Below, one piece after another: positions 51,964-60,439 of a stretch of DNA of 64,000 nucleotides (positions within the stretch are counted from its first letter, which is position 1; the number at the start of each line of letters is the position of its first letter). Source of the DNA: RGIG1995 sp045652425 (GTDB taxonomy: Bacteria; Bacillota; Clostridia; Oscillospirales; CAG-272). The stretch lies in assembly GCA_045652425.1 (NCBI GenBank), contig JAZRUG010000019.1:6134-70133 (forward strand), in the 5' to 3' direction. The translations under genes and the position numbers were made by a program. The notes beneath the pieces are model-generated. The model was not told where the DNA came from, made no database searches, and worked only from the letters and a program-made list of their open reading frames with translations.

Positions 51964-53046
51964 TTATTTGTGTTCTTCCTCAAATTTTTTCAAGAAATCC
52001 ACCAAGGCTTCTACACCCTCTTTGGGCATAGCGTTATAAATAGATGCGCGTAAACCGCCTACGGATTTGTGTCCCTTTAGGTTATCGTATCCTGCCGCCT
52101 TTGTCGCCTTTACGACCTCTGCGTCAAGCTCCTTTGAAGCAGTAACAAAGGGAACGTTCATAAGGCTTCTGAATTTCTTTTCAACAGTACCGCTGAACAT
52201 ATTTGAGCTATCCAAGAAGTCATAAAGAACTTTTGCTTTTTCAATATTGCGCTTGTTTATTTCTTCAAGACCGCCGATACTCTTCAGATATTTGAATACC
52301 TTTCCGCAGCAGTATATAGCCCAGCAGTTCGGTGTGTTGTACATAGAACCCGCGTCAGCGTGTGTCTTATACTGCATATATATGGGAAGACTGTCCAAAT
52401 CATCGCGAATCAAGTCCTCGCGAATAATAACAACAACCATTCCCGCAGGACCGACGTTTTTCTGTACACCACCATAAATTACGCCGTAATCGGAAACGTT
52501 GCAAGGCTTTGAAAGGAACATTGATGACTGGTCTGATACCAAAATCTTACCCTTGGTGTTTGGTAATGTCTGCCACGTTGTACCGTGAATAGTTTCGTTT
52601 TCGCAAATGTAAACGTAATCAATATCGTCGGCAATATCCAAATCCGAGCAATCTGGGATATAGGTATAGTTCTTATCTTTTGAAGAAACGGTAACAACTT
52701 CTCCGACCTTTCTTGCCTCGTCAGCCGCTTTTTTCGACCACGCCCCCGTTTCGATATACAAAGCCTTTCCGTTTTTCATAAGATTCAAAGGAATCATAGA
52801 GAACTGCAACGTTGCGCCCCCCTGAATAAACAGAACCTTGTAGTTATCGGGGATACCCATAAGCTCCCTTAAATCTTGCTCCGCCTCGTCAAAAATCTGC
52901 TGAAACTCGGGGCTTCTGTGGGACATTTCCATAACGCACATACCGCTTCCGCGATAGTTCATCATTTCATCTCTTATTTCTTCAAGTACTGCCTCGGGCA
53001 TCATAGCCGGACCTGCCGAAAAATTAAAAGTACGACCGTAATTCAT
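51964..53046 (-). CDS. serC: Phosphoserine aminotransferase
   Basis: PLP enzyme that turns 3-phosphohydroxypyruvate into phosphoserine with glutamate. The 360-residue protein starts FNFSAGPAMMPEAVLEEI; the PLP lysine is in IYGGVQKNVGPAGM, the phosphate site in VSDQSSMFLSKP, and the end reads GHKSVGGLRASIYNAMP. First gene of serC-serA. No serB is nearby. Confidence 0.96.
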   Translation of the reverse strand: MNYGRTFNFSAGPAMMPEAVLEEIRDEMMNYRGSGMCVMEMSHRSPEFQQIFDEAEQDLRELMGIPDNYKVLFIQGGATLQFSMIPLNLMKNGKALYIETGAWSKKAADEARKVGEVVTVSSKDKNYTYIPDCSDLDIADDIDYVYICENETIHGTTWQTLPNTKGKILVSDQSSMFLSKPCNVSDYGVIYGGVQKNVGPAGMVVVIIREDLIRDDLDSLPIYMQYKTHADAGSMYNTPNCWAIYCCGKVFKYLKSIGGLEEINKRNIEKAKVLYDFLDSSNMFSGTVEKKFRSLMNVPFVTASKELDAEVVKATKAAGYDNLKGHKSVGGLRASIYNAMPKEGVEALVDFLKKFEEEHK

Positions 53047-53161
53047 AGTATTTACCTCTCTTTTTTATAAAACGGAACCAAGCCTTTAACTTAGTCCTTT
53101 TTTTACTGACAAAAACTAATTAAAAACTGCGTATTTTAAAATAAAAAAATAATTATAAGAA

Positions 53162-53479
53162 ACGACCTCATCCGTCGCACCGCATAAAGAACACTAAACA
53201 ATAAAAATCACTTGCGGTACGACACCTTCTCCCACCGGAGAAGGTACAATGTAAAAGCCTAATTCTCAAACTATATTGGTTTTTACAACTACCATTTATT
53301 AAGCCTGTACAGACAAAGACCTTCTCCGGTGGGTAACGAAGTGGCGGTGAGGCAGTGAATGACAGTCCTGTGGACTGTCAGAGCCGAACCGTGACCGAGT
53401 CGCGACGAGACAGGTGTCGAGGCAGTGTACAAACTTTACTTATTATATTACCTTGCTGCCGAGACGGATGAGGTCGTCT
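53162..53479. repeat. MITE-like element G, copy 2 (318 bp, inverted)
   Basis: Ends ACGACCTCATCCGTC and GACGGATGAGGTCGT; internal blocks are the reverse complement of 50129-50455 (GACAGTCCTGTGGACTGTC, CCTTCTCCGGTGGGTAACG). It occupies half of the 619-base gap between divergent serC and the LysR gene. The remaining 180 bases are AT-rich with one palindrome. Confidence 0.85.
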
Positions 53480-53606
53480 ACTCTACTTTATTTATTTGAC
53501 TCGATTCACTCTGTTGTATTATCAACAAGAATACTCTCCGCTTTGTTACAATATAGCTATTCTATACCCCCTTAACAAAATTGTAAAGAATTTGCTGAAA
53601 TGCACT

Positions 53607-53630
53607 TGCCAAACTTTTAAAAGTTTGGTA
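53607..53630. promoter_or_regulatory. Palindromic operator candidate before the LysR gene
   Basis: CCAAACTTTTAAAAGTTTGG, a perfect 20-base palindrome, 38 bases before the LysR start codon. Could be the autoregulatory site. Confidence 0.5.
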
Positions 53631-53665
53631 GAATAAAAAAAGAGTAGATTTAAGAGGTTTTTACT

Positions 53666-54514
53666 ATGGAATTATTACAGCTCCAATATTTTTTTGAAAG
53701 CGCGAAAACCGAAAACTTTGCAAAGACTGCAGAAAAGCACTACGTACCCACGTCATCTGTATCGGGTTCGGTACGCCGACTTGAAAAAGAGCTTGGCTGT
53801 CAGCTGTTTGACCGTTCGGGCAACAGCCTTTCCCTCAACAAAAACGGAAAAAGACTGTTTTCGGCTTTGCAGGTAGCATTTGAAGAAATAGACAGCGCGG
53901 TTAAGGACTTGACCACTTTAAAAGACGACAGGGAGATAAATATGTTGGTACGCGCTATGCGAGGCAGAATAACCGACTATATTATCGAATACAACCGCTT
54001 AAAACCCCACGTTGAGTTTCAAATTAACTTTGACAACGCCGAGCAGAATTTTGAAAAGTACGATATAATTATAGACGAGCGTTCTGACCTCTATCCGACG
54101 TATGAAAGAACCGAGCTATGCAATATGAGAATGAGGCTTGTGGTATCAAATAAAAGCCCCCTTGCCCGAAAGAAATTGACTATGAAGCAACTGTCTAATC
54201 AACAGTTTATAACCCTCGGCGAACAAAGTAATATGCACAAGATTCTTATAGATGCATGTAAGAAGGCAGGATTTTCCCCTAATATTTCTATTCGCAGTAA
54301 CGATATGAAATACTACGAAAAGCTCGTAGATTCAGGTATTGCCATAGGCGTTGAACGCGACAACGCAAAGAATATGCAGTTACGTAATATAGCATATTTA
54401 GACGTATCCGACTTTGCCGAGGAATCGGTTGTTTTCGCGTACTACAAGCGCGAAGCTGCTTACGGTAATGTTGAGCAGTTTTTGCAATTTCTAAAAAACA
54501 AAGATTTCAGGTGA
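53666..54514 (+). CDS. LysR-family transcriptional regulator
   Basis: 282 residues. N-terminal winged HTH (LLQLQYFFESAKTENFAKTA, SSVSGSVRRLEKELGCQLFD) and a C-terminal type 2 periplasmic-binding-like sensor domain (about 90-280). AAGAGG lies 11 bases before ATG. The effector is unknown. It is divergent from serC but separated by a 318-bp mobile-type repeat, so regulation of serine genes is only one possibility. Confidence 0.92.
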   Translation: MELLQLQYFFESAKTENFAKTAEKHYVPTSSVSGSVRRLEKELGCQLFDRSGNSLSLNKNGKRLFSALQVAFEEIDSAVKDLTTLKDDREINMLVRAMRGRITDYIIEYNRLKPHVEFQINFDNAEQNFEKYDIIIDERSDLYPTYERTELCNMRMRLVVSNKSPLARKKLTMKQLSNQQFITLGEQSNMHKILIDACKKAGFSPNISIRSNDMKYYEKLVDSGIAIGVERDNAKNMQLRNIAYLDVSDFAEESVVFAYYKREAAYGNVEQFLQFLKNKDFR

Positions 54515-54565
54515 TTTTTTAAAAAAGTTTTTTTAATTAATGGTAACATATTGTGGCAATTGTTA

Positions 54566-54593
54566 TTGACTTTCGGGAAAAAAGTGTTATAAT
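54566..54593 (+). promoter_or_regulatory. Promoter of the SCIFF peptide gene
   Basis: TTGACT, 16-base spacer, TATAAT, 42 bases before the ATG. Confidence 0.8.
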
Positions 54594-54635
54594 ATAAGGT
54601 GAATAAAGCGTATTATCAAACGGAGGTACTGTACA

Positions 54636-54785
54636 ATGAAACACATCGAAACTATCGAAACTCGTAATCTTTGTGAAAGCGCAAAGAACGGCGGTTGCGG
54701 CGAATGCCAGACTTCTTGCCAGTCTGCTTGCAAGACAAGCTGCGGTATTGCTAACCAGCAGTGCGAAAACAAGGAAAGCAAGTAA
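54636..54785 (+). CDS. Six-cysteine ranthipeptide SCIFF precursor
   Basis: 49 residues, GGAGGT before ATG. It carries the family signature CGECQTSCQSACKTSC followed by GIANQQCENK, and the N-terminal leader KHIETIETRNL. The maturase next door forms thioether bridges from Cys sulfur to neighbouring residues. Besides the standard set (Cys21, 24, 28, 32, 36, 43) there is an extra Cys13 at the end of the leader. SCIFF is near-universal in Clostridia; a quorum or metabolic signal role has been proposed. Confidence 0.96.
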   Translation: MKHIETIETRNLCESAKNGGCGECQTSCQSACKTSCGIANQQCENKESK

Positions 54786-54812
54786 TTTAAGTTTTTAAAA
54801 CTTTCCGATAGA

Positions 54813-54837
54813 ATGCCGCCTTTCTTGGCGGCATTTT
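54813..54837 (+). terminator. Partial terminator between SCIFF peptide and maturase
   Basis: ATGCCGCC, loop TTTCTT, GGCGGCAT, TTTT. It lies between the two coupled genes and would give much more peptide than enzyme. Confidence 0.8.
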
Positions 54838-54867
54838 TACTGTAGATAATAAGGAGTTTATAAAATA

Positions 54868-56247
54868 ATGATACACCAGTACAAACTCAACGGTTACAAT
54901 ATAGTTCTCGATACCTGCTCGGGCGGTATTCACGTTGTTGATGACGTGGCATACGATATTATCGGGCTCTTCGAAAGCGAAAGCAAGGAAGATATAATCG
55001 CCAAGATGTCGAAGATTTACGTTGGTAAAGACGATATAACGGAAAAAGATATTGAAGAATGTTACGAACAGGTAGAACAATTAAAGGAAATGGGTAAGCT
55101 TTTTGCCCCCGATACCTTTGAGAATATGGCGGGTAAACTGAAAGAAAAGACTTCTGGGGTTGTTAAAGCGCTCTGTTTACATATAGCCCACACCTGTAAC
55201 CTTAATTGCGAATATTGCTTTGCAAGTCAGGGTAAATATCACGGTGAACGTGCCGTTATGTCTTTTGAAGTGGGTAAACAAGCCCTTGATTTCCTCGTTG
55301 CCAATTCGGGTACACGAAGAAACCTTGAGGTTGACTTTTTCGGCGGCGAGCCGTTGATGAATTTTGAAGTTGTAAAACAGCTTGTAGCTTATGCAAGAAG
55401 TATTGAAAAACAACATAACAAGAACTTCCGCTTTACTTTGACGACAAACGGACTTCTTATTGACGATGACGTTATCGAGTGGGCAAACCGTGAGTGCAGT
55501 AACGTTGTACTCAGCCTCGACGGCAGAAAAGAGATACACGACAGATTCCGCGTTGACTATGCGGGTAACGGAAGCTGGGAAAGAATAGTTCCCCTCTTCC
55601 AAAAGTTTGTTAAGGCGCGTGAGGGCAAAAACTACTATATGCGCGGTACCTTTACCCACGCTAACCCCGATTTCCTTGAAGATATTAAACAGATGCTTGA
55701 CCTTGGTTTTACAGAGCTTAGTATGGAGCCAGTTGTATGCGCCCCCGGCGATAAGTCGGAGTTGACACCCGAGGATATGAAGATAGTATCAAAACAGTAC
55801 GAAGAACTTGCAAAACTTATGCTCGAAAGAGATAAGGAAGGAAGACCGTTTACGTTCTATCACTATATGATTGACTTGACGGGCGGCCCCTGTATATATA
55901 AACGTATTTCCGGTTGCGGCTCGGGTACGGAATATATGGCTGTTACCCCTTGGGGCGACCTCTATCCTTGCCACCAGTTCGTTGGCGAAGAAAGCTATAA
56001 GCTCGGCGATATATGGAACGGCGTTACAAATAAAGAGAAACAAGAGGAATTTGCTTGCTGTAACGTGTATGCAAGAGAAGAATGCCGCGACTGTTGGGCA
56101 AAACTCTATTGCTCGGGCGGGTGCGCCGCAAACGCTTACCATTCCACAGGCTCGGTTAAGGGCGTTTATAAGGCAGGCTGCGAACTGTTTAAGAAGCGTA
56201 TGGAATGCGCTATTATGATTGAAATTGCAAGAAAGTTAAATCGGTAG
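54868..56247 (+). CDS. Thioether cross-link-forming SCIFF peptide maturase (radical SAM/SPASM)
   Basis: 459 residues. N-terminal peptide-binding (RRE-like) part at about 1-90 (YNIVLDTCSGGIHVVDDVAY). The radical SAM cluster is CNLNCEYCFA at about 109-118, with the SAM region DFFGGEPLMNFE. A SPASM/twitch domain with many Cys ends the protein (GPCIYKRISGCGSG, CHQF, CCNVYAREECRDCWAKLYCS, GCAANAYH, GCELFKKRME). It installs Cys-to-alpha- or beta-carbon thioethers in SCIFF. AAGGAG before ATG. Confidence 0.97.
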   Translation: MIHQYKLNGYNIVLDTCSGGIHVVDDVAYDIIGLFESESKEDIIAKMSKIYVGKDDITEKDIEECYEQVEQLKEMGKLFAPDTFENMAGKLKEKTSGVVKALCLHIAHTCNLNCEYCFASQGKYHGERAVMSFEVGKQALDFLVANSGTRRNLEVDFFGGEPLMNFEVVKQLVAYARSIEKQHNKNFRFTLTTNGLLIDDDVIEWANRECSNVVLSLDGRKEIHDRFRVDYAGNGSWERIVPLFQKFVKAREGKNYYMRGTFTHANPDFLEDIKQMLDLGFTELSMEPVVCAPGDKSELTPEDMKIVSKQYEELAKLMLERDKEGRPFTFYHYMIDLTGGPCIYKRISGCGSGTEYMAVTPWGDLYPCHQFVGEESYKLGDIWNGVTNKEKQEEFACCNVYAREECRDCWAKLYCSGGCAANAYHSTGSVKGVYKAGCELFKKRMECAIMIEIARKLNR

Positions 56248-56445
56248 TATAGTATTCAGGGCTTTGCCCTGAAACCCACCAAAGAAGCTTTTTGAAAAAA
56301 GCTCCTTTGGAATCCGCAAAAACTTTAACTTCCAATATAAAATTGACCATTGGTCAGAGAGGAGCTTGCTCCTCTCGTATTTTAAAGTTTTTGAGGGTGT
56401 GGGAACCTTTTTTCAAAAAGTTCCCACGTAAAATTTTTTTAGGGG
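56239..56445. repeat. R5 hairpin repeats between maturase and decarboxylase
   Basis: CAGGGCTTTGCCCTG, AAAGAAGCTTTTTGAAAAAAGCTCCTTT, GAGAGGAGCTTGCTCCTCTC and GGGAACCTTTTTTCAAAAAGTTCCC, four small palindromes in a row. The same style of unit recurs at 59180-59262 (GGGGCGTTTTTTCAAAAACGCTCCC). Confidence 0.75.
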
Positions 56446-56454
56446 CAGAAGAAA

Positions 56455-57792
56455 ATGAAAACACCCATCTGTGATTTTGTAAAGCAATATGCAGAGAGCA
56501 AAACGGCACGCATGCATATGCCGGGACACAAGGGAAAGGCTTTTTTAGGCTTTGAAGCTCTTGACATAACCGAAATAAAGGGTGCTGACAGTCTATACGA
56601 GGCTGACGGCATAATAGCGGAGAGCGAAAGAAACGCCTCTGCCCTTTTTGGCTGCAAAACTTTTTATTCTGCCGAGGGTTCTTCACTTGCCATAAGGGCA
56701 ATGCTATATTTATGTGAATTATACGCAAAGTCCAAAAATAAAAAAACGCTTATATACGCGGGAAGAAATGCGCACAAGAGTTTTATAAACACTATTGCCT
56801 TACTCGACGTTGATATAGAATGGTTAGATAACGGAAAAGACAGCTCGTATCTGTCGTTTAATATAGACTGCGAAGCATTGGAATCAAAGATAAAAAATTC
56901 AGAGCAAGAACCGACAGCAATATATATAACCTCCCCCGATTATTTAGGCAATACGGCGGATATATCTGCAATATCAAAGATATGTAAAAAATACGGCATT
57001 CTTCTGTTGGTTGACAACGCCCACGGAGCATATTTGAAGTTTTTGCCCGATTCCATTCACCCCATAGATTTAGGTGCTGATATGTGTTGCGACTCAGCCC
57101 ATAAGACGTTACCGGTGCTTACGGGTGGCGCATATCTGCATATATCGAACAATGCCCCTGCCCTTTTGGCAGAGAGCGCAAAACAAGCGTTATCCCTCTT
57201 TGGCTCAACGAGTCCGTCATATTTGATATTACAATCGCTCGATAAGGCAAATGAATATATTGCCGAGGATTACAAAACAAGACTTTTACATAATTACGAT
57301 GCAATAAGAAATGTAAAATATACGCTAACCGAGAACGGATATAGCTTGATTGGCGACGAACCTATGAAGATAACTGTTGAAACTAAAAAATACGGCTACA
57401 CAGGAACAGAATTTGCCGATATTTTACGTAAATATAATATTGAGTGTGAATTTGCAGACCACGATTACGTTGTATTTATGTTAAGTGCGGAAACCTCGGA
57501 AAGCGAAATTAACACGTTAGAAAGAGTGTTATTGTCTATAGAAAAGAGAAAAATGATAACAACGTTACCGCCAAAGATGATATTACCGAAGAGGGTTATG
57601 TCGGTAAGAGAAGCGACAATGTCGCCTTATGAAGAGATAGATGCAAAAGACGCCTTCGGCAGAATCCTTGCCTTTTCCGAGGTAGGCTGTCCCCCCGCCG
57701 TACCCATAGTTGTTTCTGGCGAAATAATCGACAAAGACGCAATAAGTTGCTTTGAATATTATGGCATAGAAAGATGCCGCGTGGTGAAGTAA
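56455..57792 (+). CDS. Orn/Lys/Arg-type PLP decarboxylase, short form
   Basis: 445 residues of the fold I PLP family of lysine/arginine/ornithine decarboxylases. Typical blocks: ARMHMPGHKGKAF, ADSLYEADGII, LLVDNAHGAYLKF and CCDSAHKTLPVLTGGAYL (PLP Lys within SAHKT). The C-terminal domain has VGCPPAVPIVVSGEII. It lacks the N-terminal wing domain of the large acid-induced enzymes. The substrate cannot be read; with potABCD 1.5 kb away, polyamine synthesis is reasonable. Confidence 0.9.
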   Translation: MKTPICDFVKQYAESKTARMHMPGHKGKAFLGFEALDITEIKGADSLYEADGIIAESERNASALFGCKTFYSAEGSSLAIRAMLYLCELYAKSKNKKTLIYAGRNAHKSFINTIALLDVDIEWLDNGKDSSYLSFNIDCEALESKIKNSEQEPTAIYITSPDYLGNTADISAISKICKKYGILLLVDNAHGAYLKFLPDSIHPIDLGADMCCDSAHKTLPVLTGGAYLHISNNAPALLAESAKQALSLFGSTSPSYLILQSLDKANEYIAEDYKTRLLHNYDAIRNVKYTLTENGYSLIGDEPMKITVETKKYGYTGTEFADILRKYNIECEFADHDYVVFMLSAETSESEINTLERVLLSIEKRKMITTLPPKMILPKRVMSVREATMSPYEEIDAKDAFGRILAFSEVGCPPAVPIVVSGEIIDKDAISCFEYYGIERCRVVK

Positions 57793-57834
57793 TACCCCCA
57801 AGCTATTGTTAACAAAAAATTCATAATCTTCCTA

Positions 57835-57863
57835 TTGCAAAATGGCTTGATATGTGGTATAAT
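57835..57863 (+). promoter_or_regulatory. Promoter of tRNA-Ser
   Basis: TTGCAA, 17-base spacer, TATAAT, 36 bases before the tRNA. Confidence 0.75.
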
Positions 57864-57899
57864 CACAAAAGTTGAATAAGTGAGAAATCACTTCACCGA

Positions 57900-57990
57900 G
57901 GAGAAGTACTCAAGTTGGTGAAGAGGCGCCCCTGCTAAGGGTGTAGGTCGGGTAACCGGCGCGAGAGTTCAAATCTCTCCTTCTCCGCCA
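57900..57990 (+). tRNA. tRNA-Ser (GCT)
   Basis: Acceptor GGAGAAG with CTTCTCC, anticodon loop CTGCTAA (GCT), long class II variable arm (GGTCGGGTAACCGGC region), T loop AGTTCAAAT, discriminator G and encoded CCA. Confidence 0.97.
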
Positions 57991-57992
57991 AA

Positions 57993-58034
57993 ATACGACG
58001 GTATGGTAAAACCATCACCGTCGTATTTTTTTTT
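57993..58034 (+). terminator. Terminator of tRNA-Ser
   Basis: AATACGACGGT and ACCGTCGTATT stem with nine T. Confidence 0.85.
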
Positions 58035-58056
58035 CGCGGAGAGAGATTTGAACTCG
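58035..58056 (-). other. Inverted copy of the tRNA-Ser T arm
   Basis: On the minus strand this reads GAGTTCAAATCTCTCTCCGC, matching the T-arm and acceptor end of tRNA-Ser with a small deletion. The rest of 58057-58200 shows no tRNA fold. Confidence 0.65.
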
Positions 58057-58246
58057 AGCGACGGCTCGCCGGCAAGAGAGGGAGTATTGTTCCGCGCCGC
58101 CTGGGGCGGATTAAGCGGATCAATACGAGTGGCAGTCGTTCGCTGAACAAGAGCAAATGTTTGCGAATTGTGAAGCGGTAACGACAACAGTGCAAAGGCG
58201 ATGAAATCGCCTAGATTAGAAATATCTTAAACATTTCAAAAAAACC

Positions 58247-58276
58247 TTGATTTAGGTTGTTGCTTTTTGTTATAAT
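58247..58276 (+). promoter_or_regulatory. Promoter of the SASA esterase gene
   Basis: TTGATT, 18-base spacer, TATAAT, 35 bases before the ATG. Confidence 0.7.
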
Positions 58277-58311
58277 AAATTAACCAACTACAGCTGAAAG
58301 GAAACACTTAA

Positions 58312-59064
58312 ATGATGCACTCATTTTTATTGATAGGTCAATCAAACGCAAGCGGTCGCGGAAAGGCGAATAAAGTTGAGCCTATTTCAAATGACAATAT
58401 ATTCGTTTACCGTAACGGTCGTTGGCGCAATATGTACGTTCCCGTATGCCCCGATGCCGTAAGTGCCGGCGTATGCCTTATTGAGAGTTTTGCCGACCTC
58501 TATCAAAAAGAAAGAAACGTTGACGTCGGTATAATCCCTGCTGCTATCGGCGGAACAAACCTCGACCAATGGGTAGAGGGGGGCGTTCTTTTTGAGAACG
58601 CTTGTTTTATGGCAAGCCTTGCGTCAAGAACATCTAACATAGCAGGTGTACTTTGGCATCAAGGTGAATCCGACTGCGCCGAAACAAAATATCCTTTTTA
58701 TGAAGAAAAGCTTTCAGCAATACTCGAAGGATTCCGCAAAAGACTCGGACTTTACGACGTTCCCTTCTTACTTGGCGGCCTCGGCGATTATCTTGAATTT
58801 TGTCCACGTTCAACCGTTTTCAAAAACTACATCTATATAAACGAGCAACTGAAAGATTACGCAAACAAAACAGAAATGACGGGATTTGTTTCAGCCAAAG
58901 GACTAACCTCAAATGATGATTTTCTCCATTTTAACGCCCCCTCACTCCGTGAATTCGGTGTGCGTTATTATCAAGAATTCCTAAAACTCGAAAACAAAGA
59001 TAAAATCTTTACTGAAAAAACCACCAAAGATACCCCAGTCAAAACCGACCTCGAGCATTTATAA
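58312..59064 (+). CDS. SASA-family carbohydrate acetylesterase (sialate O-acetylesterase-like)
   Basis: 250 residues of the SGNH-type SASA (CE6-like) family. Nucleophile block LIGQSNASGRG, block III AAIGGTNLDQW, VLWHQGESD, and the terminal Asp/His pair in DDFLHFNAPSLREFGVRYY. Such enzymes remove O-acetyl groups from sialic acid or xylan sugars. There is no signal peptide, so it is predicted cytoplasmic and would act on imported sugars. The last 20 residues are a charged extension. Confidence 0.88.
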   Translation: MMHSFLLIGQSNASGRGKANKVEPISNDNIFVYRNGRWRNMYVPVCPDAVSAGVCLIESFADLYQKERNVDVGIIPAAIGGTNLDQWVEGGVLFENACFMASLASRTSNIAGVLWHQGESDCAETKYPFYEEKLSAILEGFRKRLGLYDVPFLLGGLGDYLEFCPRSTVFKNYIYINEQLKDYANKTEMTGFVSAKGLTSNDDFLHFNAPSLREFGVRYYQEFLKLENKDKIFTEKTTKDTPVKTDLEHL

Positions 59065-59138
59065 CCTACTTTCTTTAAGGAAGACCTACTTTCTTTGAGG
59101 AAGAAAGTAGGCAAAGAACCTTTTAATAATGGGTTTGT
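59065..59138. repeat. R1 repeat unit after the esterase
   Basis: CCTACTTTCTTTAAGGAAG, then CCTACTTTCTTTGAGGAAGAAAGTAGG and GCAAAGAACCTTTTAATAATGGG, as at 32604 and 38524. Confidence 0.8.
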
Positions 59139-59159
59139 GCATACAATTTTACTTATATT

Positions 59160-59270
59160 ATAGCGGAGGGGAAACCCCTCCGCTTTTTAAAGTTTTTGGG
59201 TGTCAAGGGGCGTTTTTTCAAAAACGCTCCCTTGTGGGTTTCAGGGCGACGCCCTCGCCGTACCACAAAA
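59160..59270. repeat. R5-type hairpin repeats
   Basis: GCGGAGGGGAAACCCCTCCGC (59163-59183) and GGGGCGTTTTTTCAAAAACGCTCCC, then GGGTTTCAGGGCGACGCCCT. Confidence 0.75.
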
Positions 59271-59290
59271 ATTTTCATCAATACACAAAA

Positions 59291-59324
59291 TAAGCGTACG
59301 GGTTGCCCCATACGCTTATTCTTA
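59291..59324 (-). terminator. Terminator of potABCD
   Basis: AATAAGCGTACGGG and CCCATACGCTTATT pair with one mismatch, directly after the potD stop. Confidence 0.8.
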
Positions 59325-59326
59325 TT

Positions 59327-60439
59327 TTATGATTCTCTCAAAATATCTTCCCACAACTTTTCGTAATACGAACGAATATCTGCATCAAGGTCGTGGAAGT
59401 ACTGTGTTTTAGGCTTATCTTCTTCTGCGGGATAAAGAACCTCGCTGTCCTTCAACGAATATTCCTCGTTGTTGAGCACTGCCATATTCGGCGTAGCGTA
59501 ACAAATATATTCCGCATTCGCCAAAGCAACCTCGGGTTCAAGCAAGAAGTTAATGTACATCAAAGCCGCCTCGTAGTTCTTTGCATTAGCGGGAATACAA
59601 GCCGAGTCAACGAATATATTTGTTCCCTCTTTGGGATATACAAAAGCCAAGTCCTCGTTTATACTCTGCATCGTAAGGAAGTCGCCCGCATAGTAAGGTG
59701 CTATTGCCGCGTTACCGCCCTGCATCTTATTGAACACCTGGTCCATAACCTTACCCTGCAAAACCTTATTCTGCTCTTTCAGCTTATCTGCCGCCTTATC
59801 CCATTCAGCCTTGTCGGTGGTGTTAAGGTCAATACCGAGCAAAAATTGCGATATAGCAAAAGCATCTCTGGGGTTATTGAAAGTAAGAATATTATCTTTA
59901 TACTTGTTGTCCCACATAATGTTCCAGCTATCAGGCGTTCCCTCTACCATTGTGGTATTGTAAATAAGACCAACCATACCAACGCTGTAGGGAACGGAAT
60001 ATTCATCCTTCTCGTCGAAATACAATCCCTTGTATTCATCGGAAATATTCTTATAGTTAGTAATCTTCGACATATCAATTTTTTGGAGCATATTCTCATT
60101 GATAAGTCTTTCAATCATATAGTCTGAAGGGATAACGATATCGTAAGAAACCGCCTCGCTCTTCATTTTAGCGTACATAGCTTCGTTGCTGTCGTAGTTA
60201 CTGTAATTAACCTTAATACCAGTAGCATTTTCAAAAGCCTTGTTAACGTCAAGAGAGCCTTCGCTTCCGTCGGAAATATATTCGCCCCAGTTAAATACGT
60301 TCAAAGTTGTACCCGCATATTCCTGCGAATATTCTGCTTCAAGGTTTTCAACAGTATCGTTGGCTGAACCGCACGAAGCAAAGGCAAACATTGATACAAT
60401 CATCAAAAAAACAAGAAAAATAGCCGTATATCTTTTCAT
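59327..60439 (-). CDS. potD: Spermidine/putrescine ABC transporter substrate-binding lipoprotein
   Basis: 370 residues. Signal sequence with lipobox FASC at Cys23, then a type II periplasmic-binding fold with polyamine-binding protein blocks (LNVFNWGEYIS, YDIVIPSDYMIERL, YSVPYSVGMVGLIYN, DNILTFNNPRDAF). It captures polyamine outside the membrane and passes it to PotBC. Overlaps potC by four bases and is the last gene of the operon. Confidence 0.95.
   Translation of the reverse strand: MKRYTAIFLVFLMIVSMFAFASCGSANDTVENLEAEYSQEYAGTTLNVFNWGEYISDGSEGSLDVNKAFENATGIKVNYSNYDSNEAMYAKMKSEAVSYDIVIPSDYMIERLINENMLQKIDMSKITNYKNISDEYKGLYFDEKDEYSVPYSVGMVGLIYNTTMVEGTPDSWNIMWDNKYKDNILTFNNPRDAFAISQFLLGIDLNTTDKAEWDKAADKLKEQNKVLQGKVMDQVFNKMQGGNAAIAPYYAGDFLTMQSINEDLAFVYPKEGTNIFVDSACIPANAKNYEAALMYINFLLEPEVALANAEYICYATPNMAVLNNEEYSLKDSEVLYPAEEDKPKTQYFHDLDADIRSYYEKLWEDILRES

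Noticed and set aside
57935..58195. 86-residue ORF opposite tRNA-Ser
   Set aside because: Typical false ORF across a tRNA complement (the KERFELSRRLPDL phrase).
58035..58200. Second, degenerate tRNA gene on the minus strand
   Set aside because: Only the T arm matches; no anticodon or D arm can be folded from the rest.
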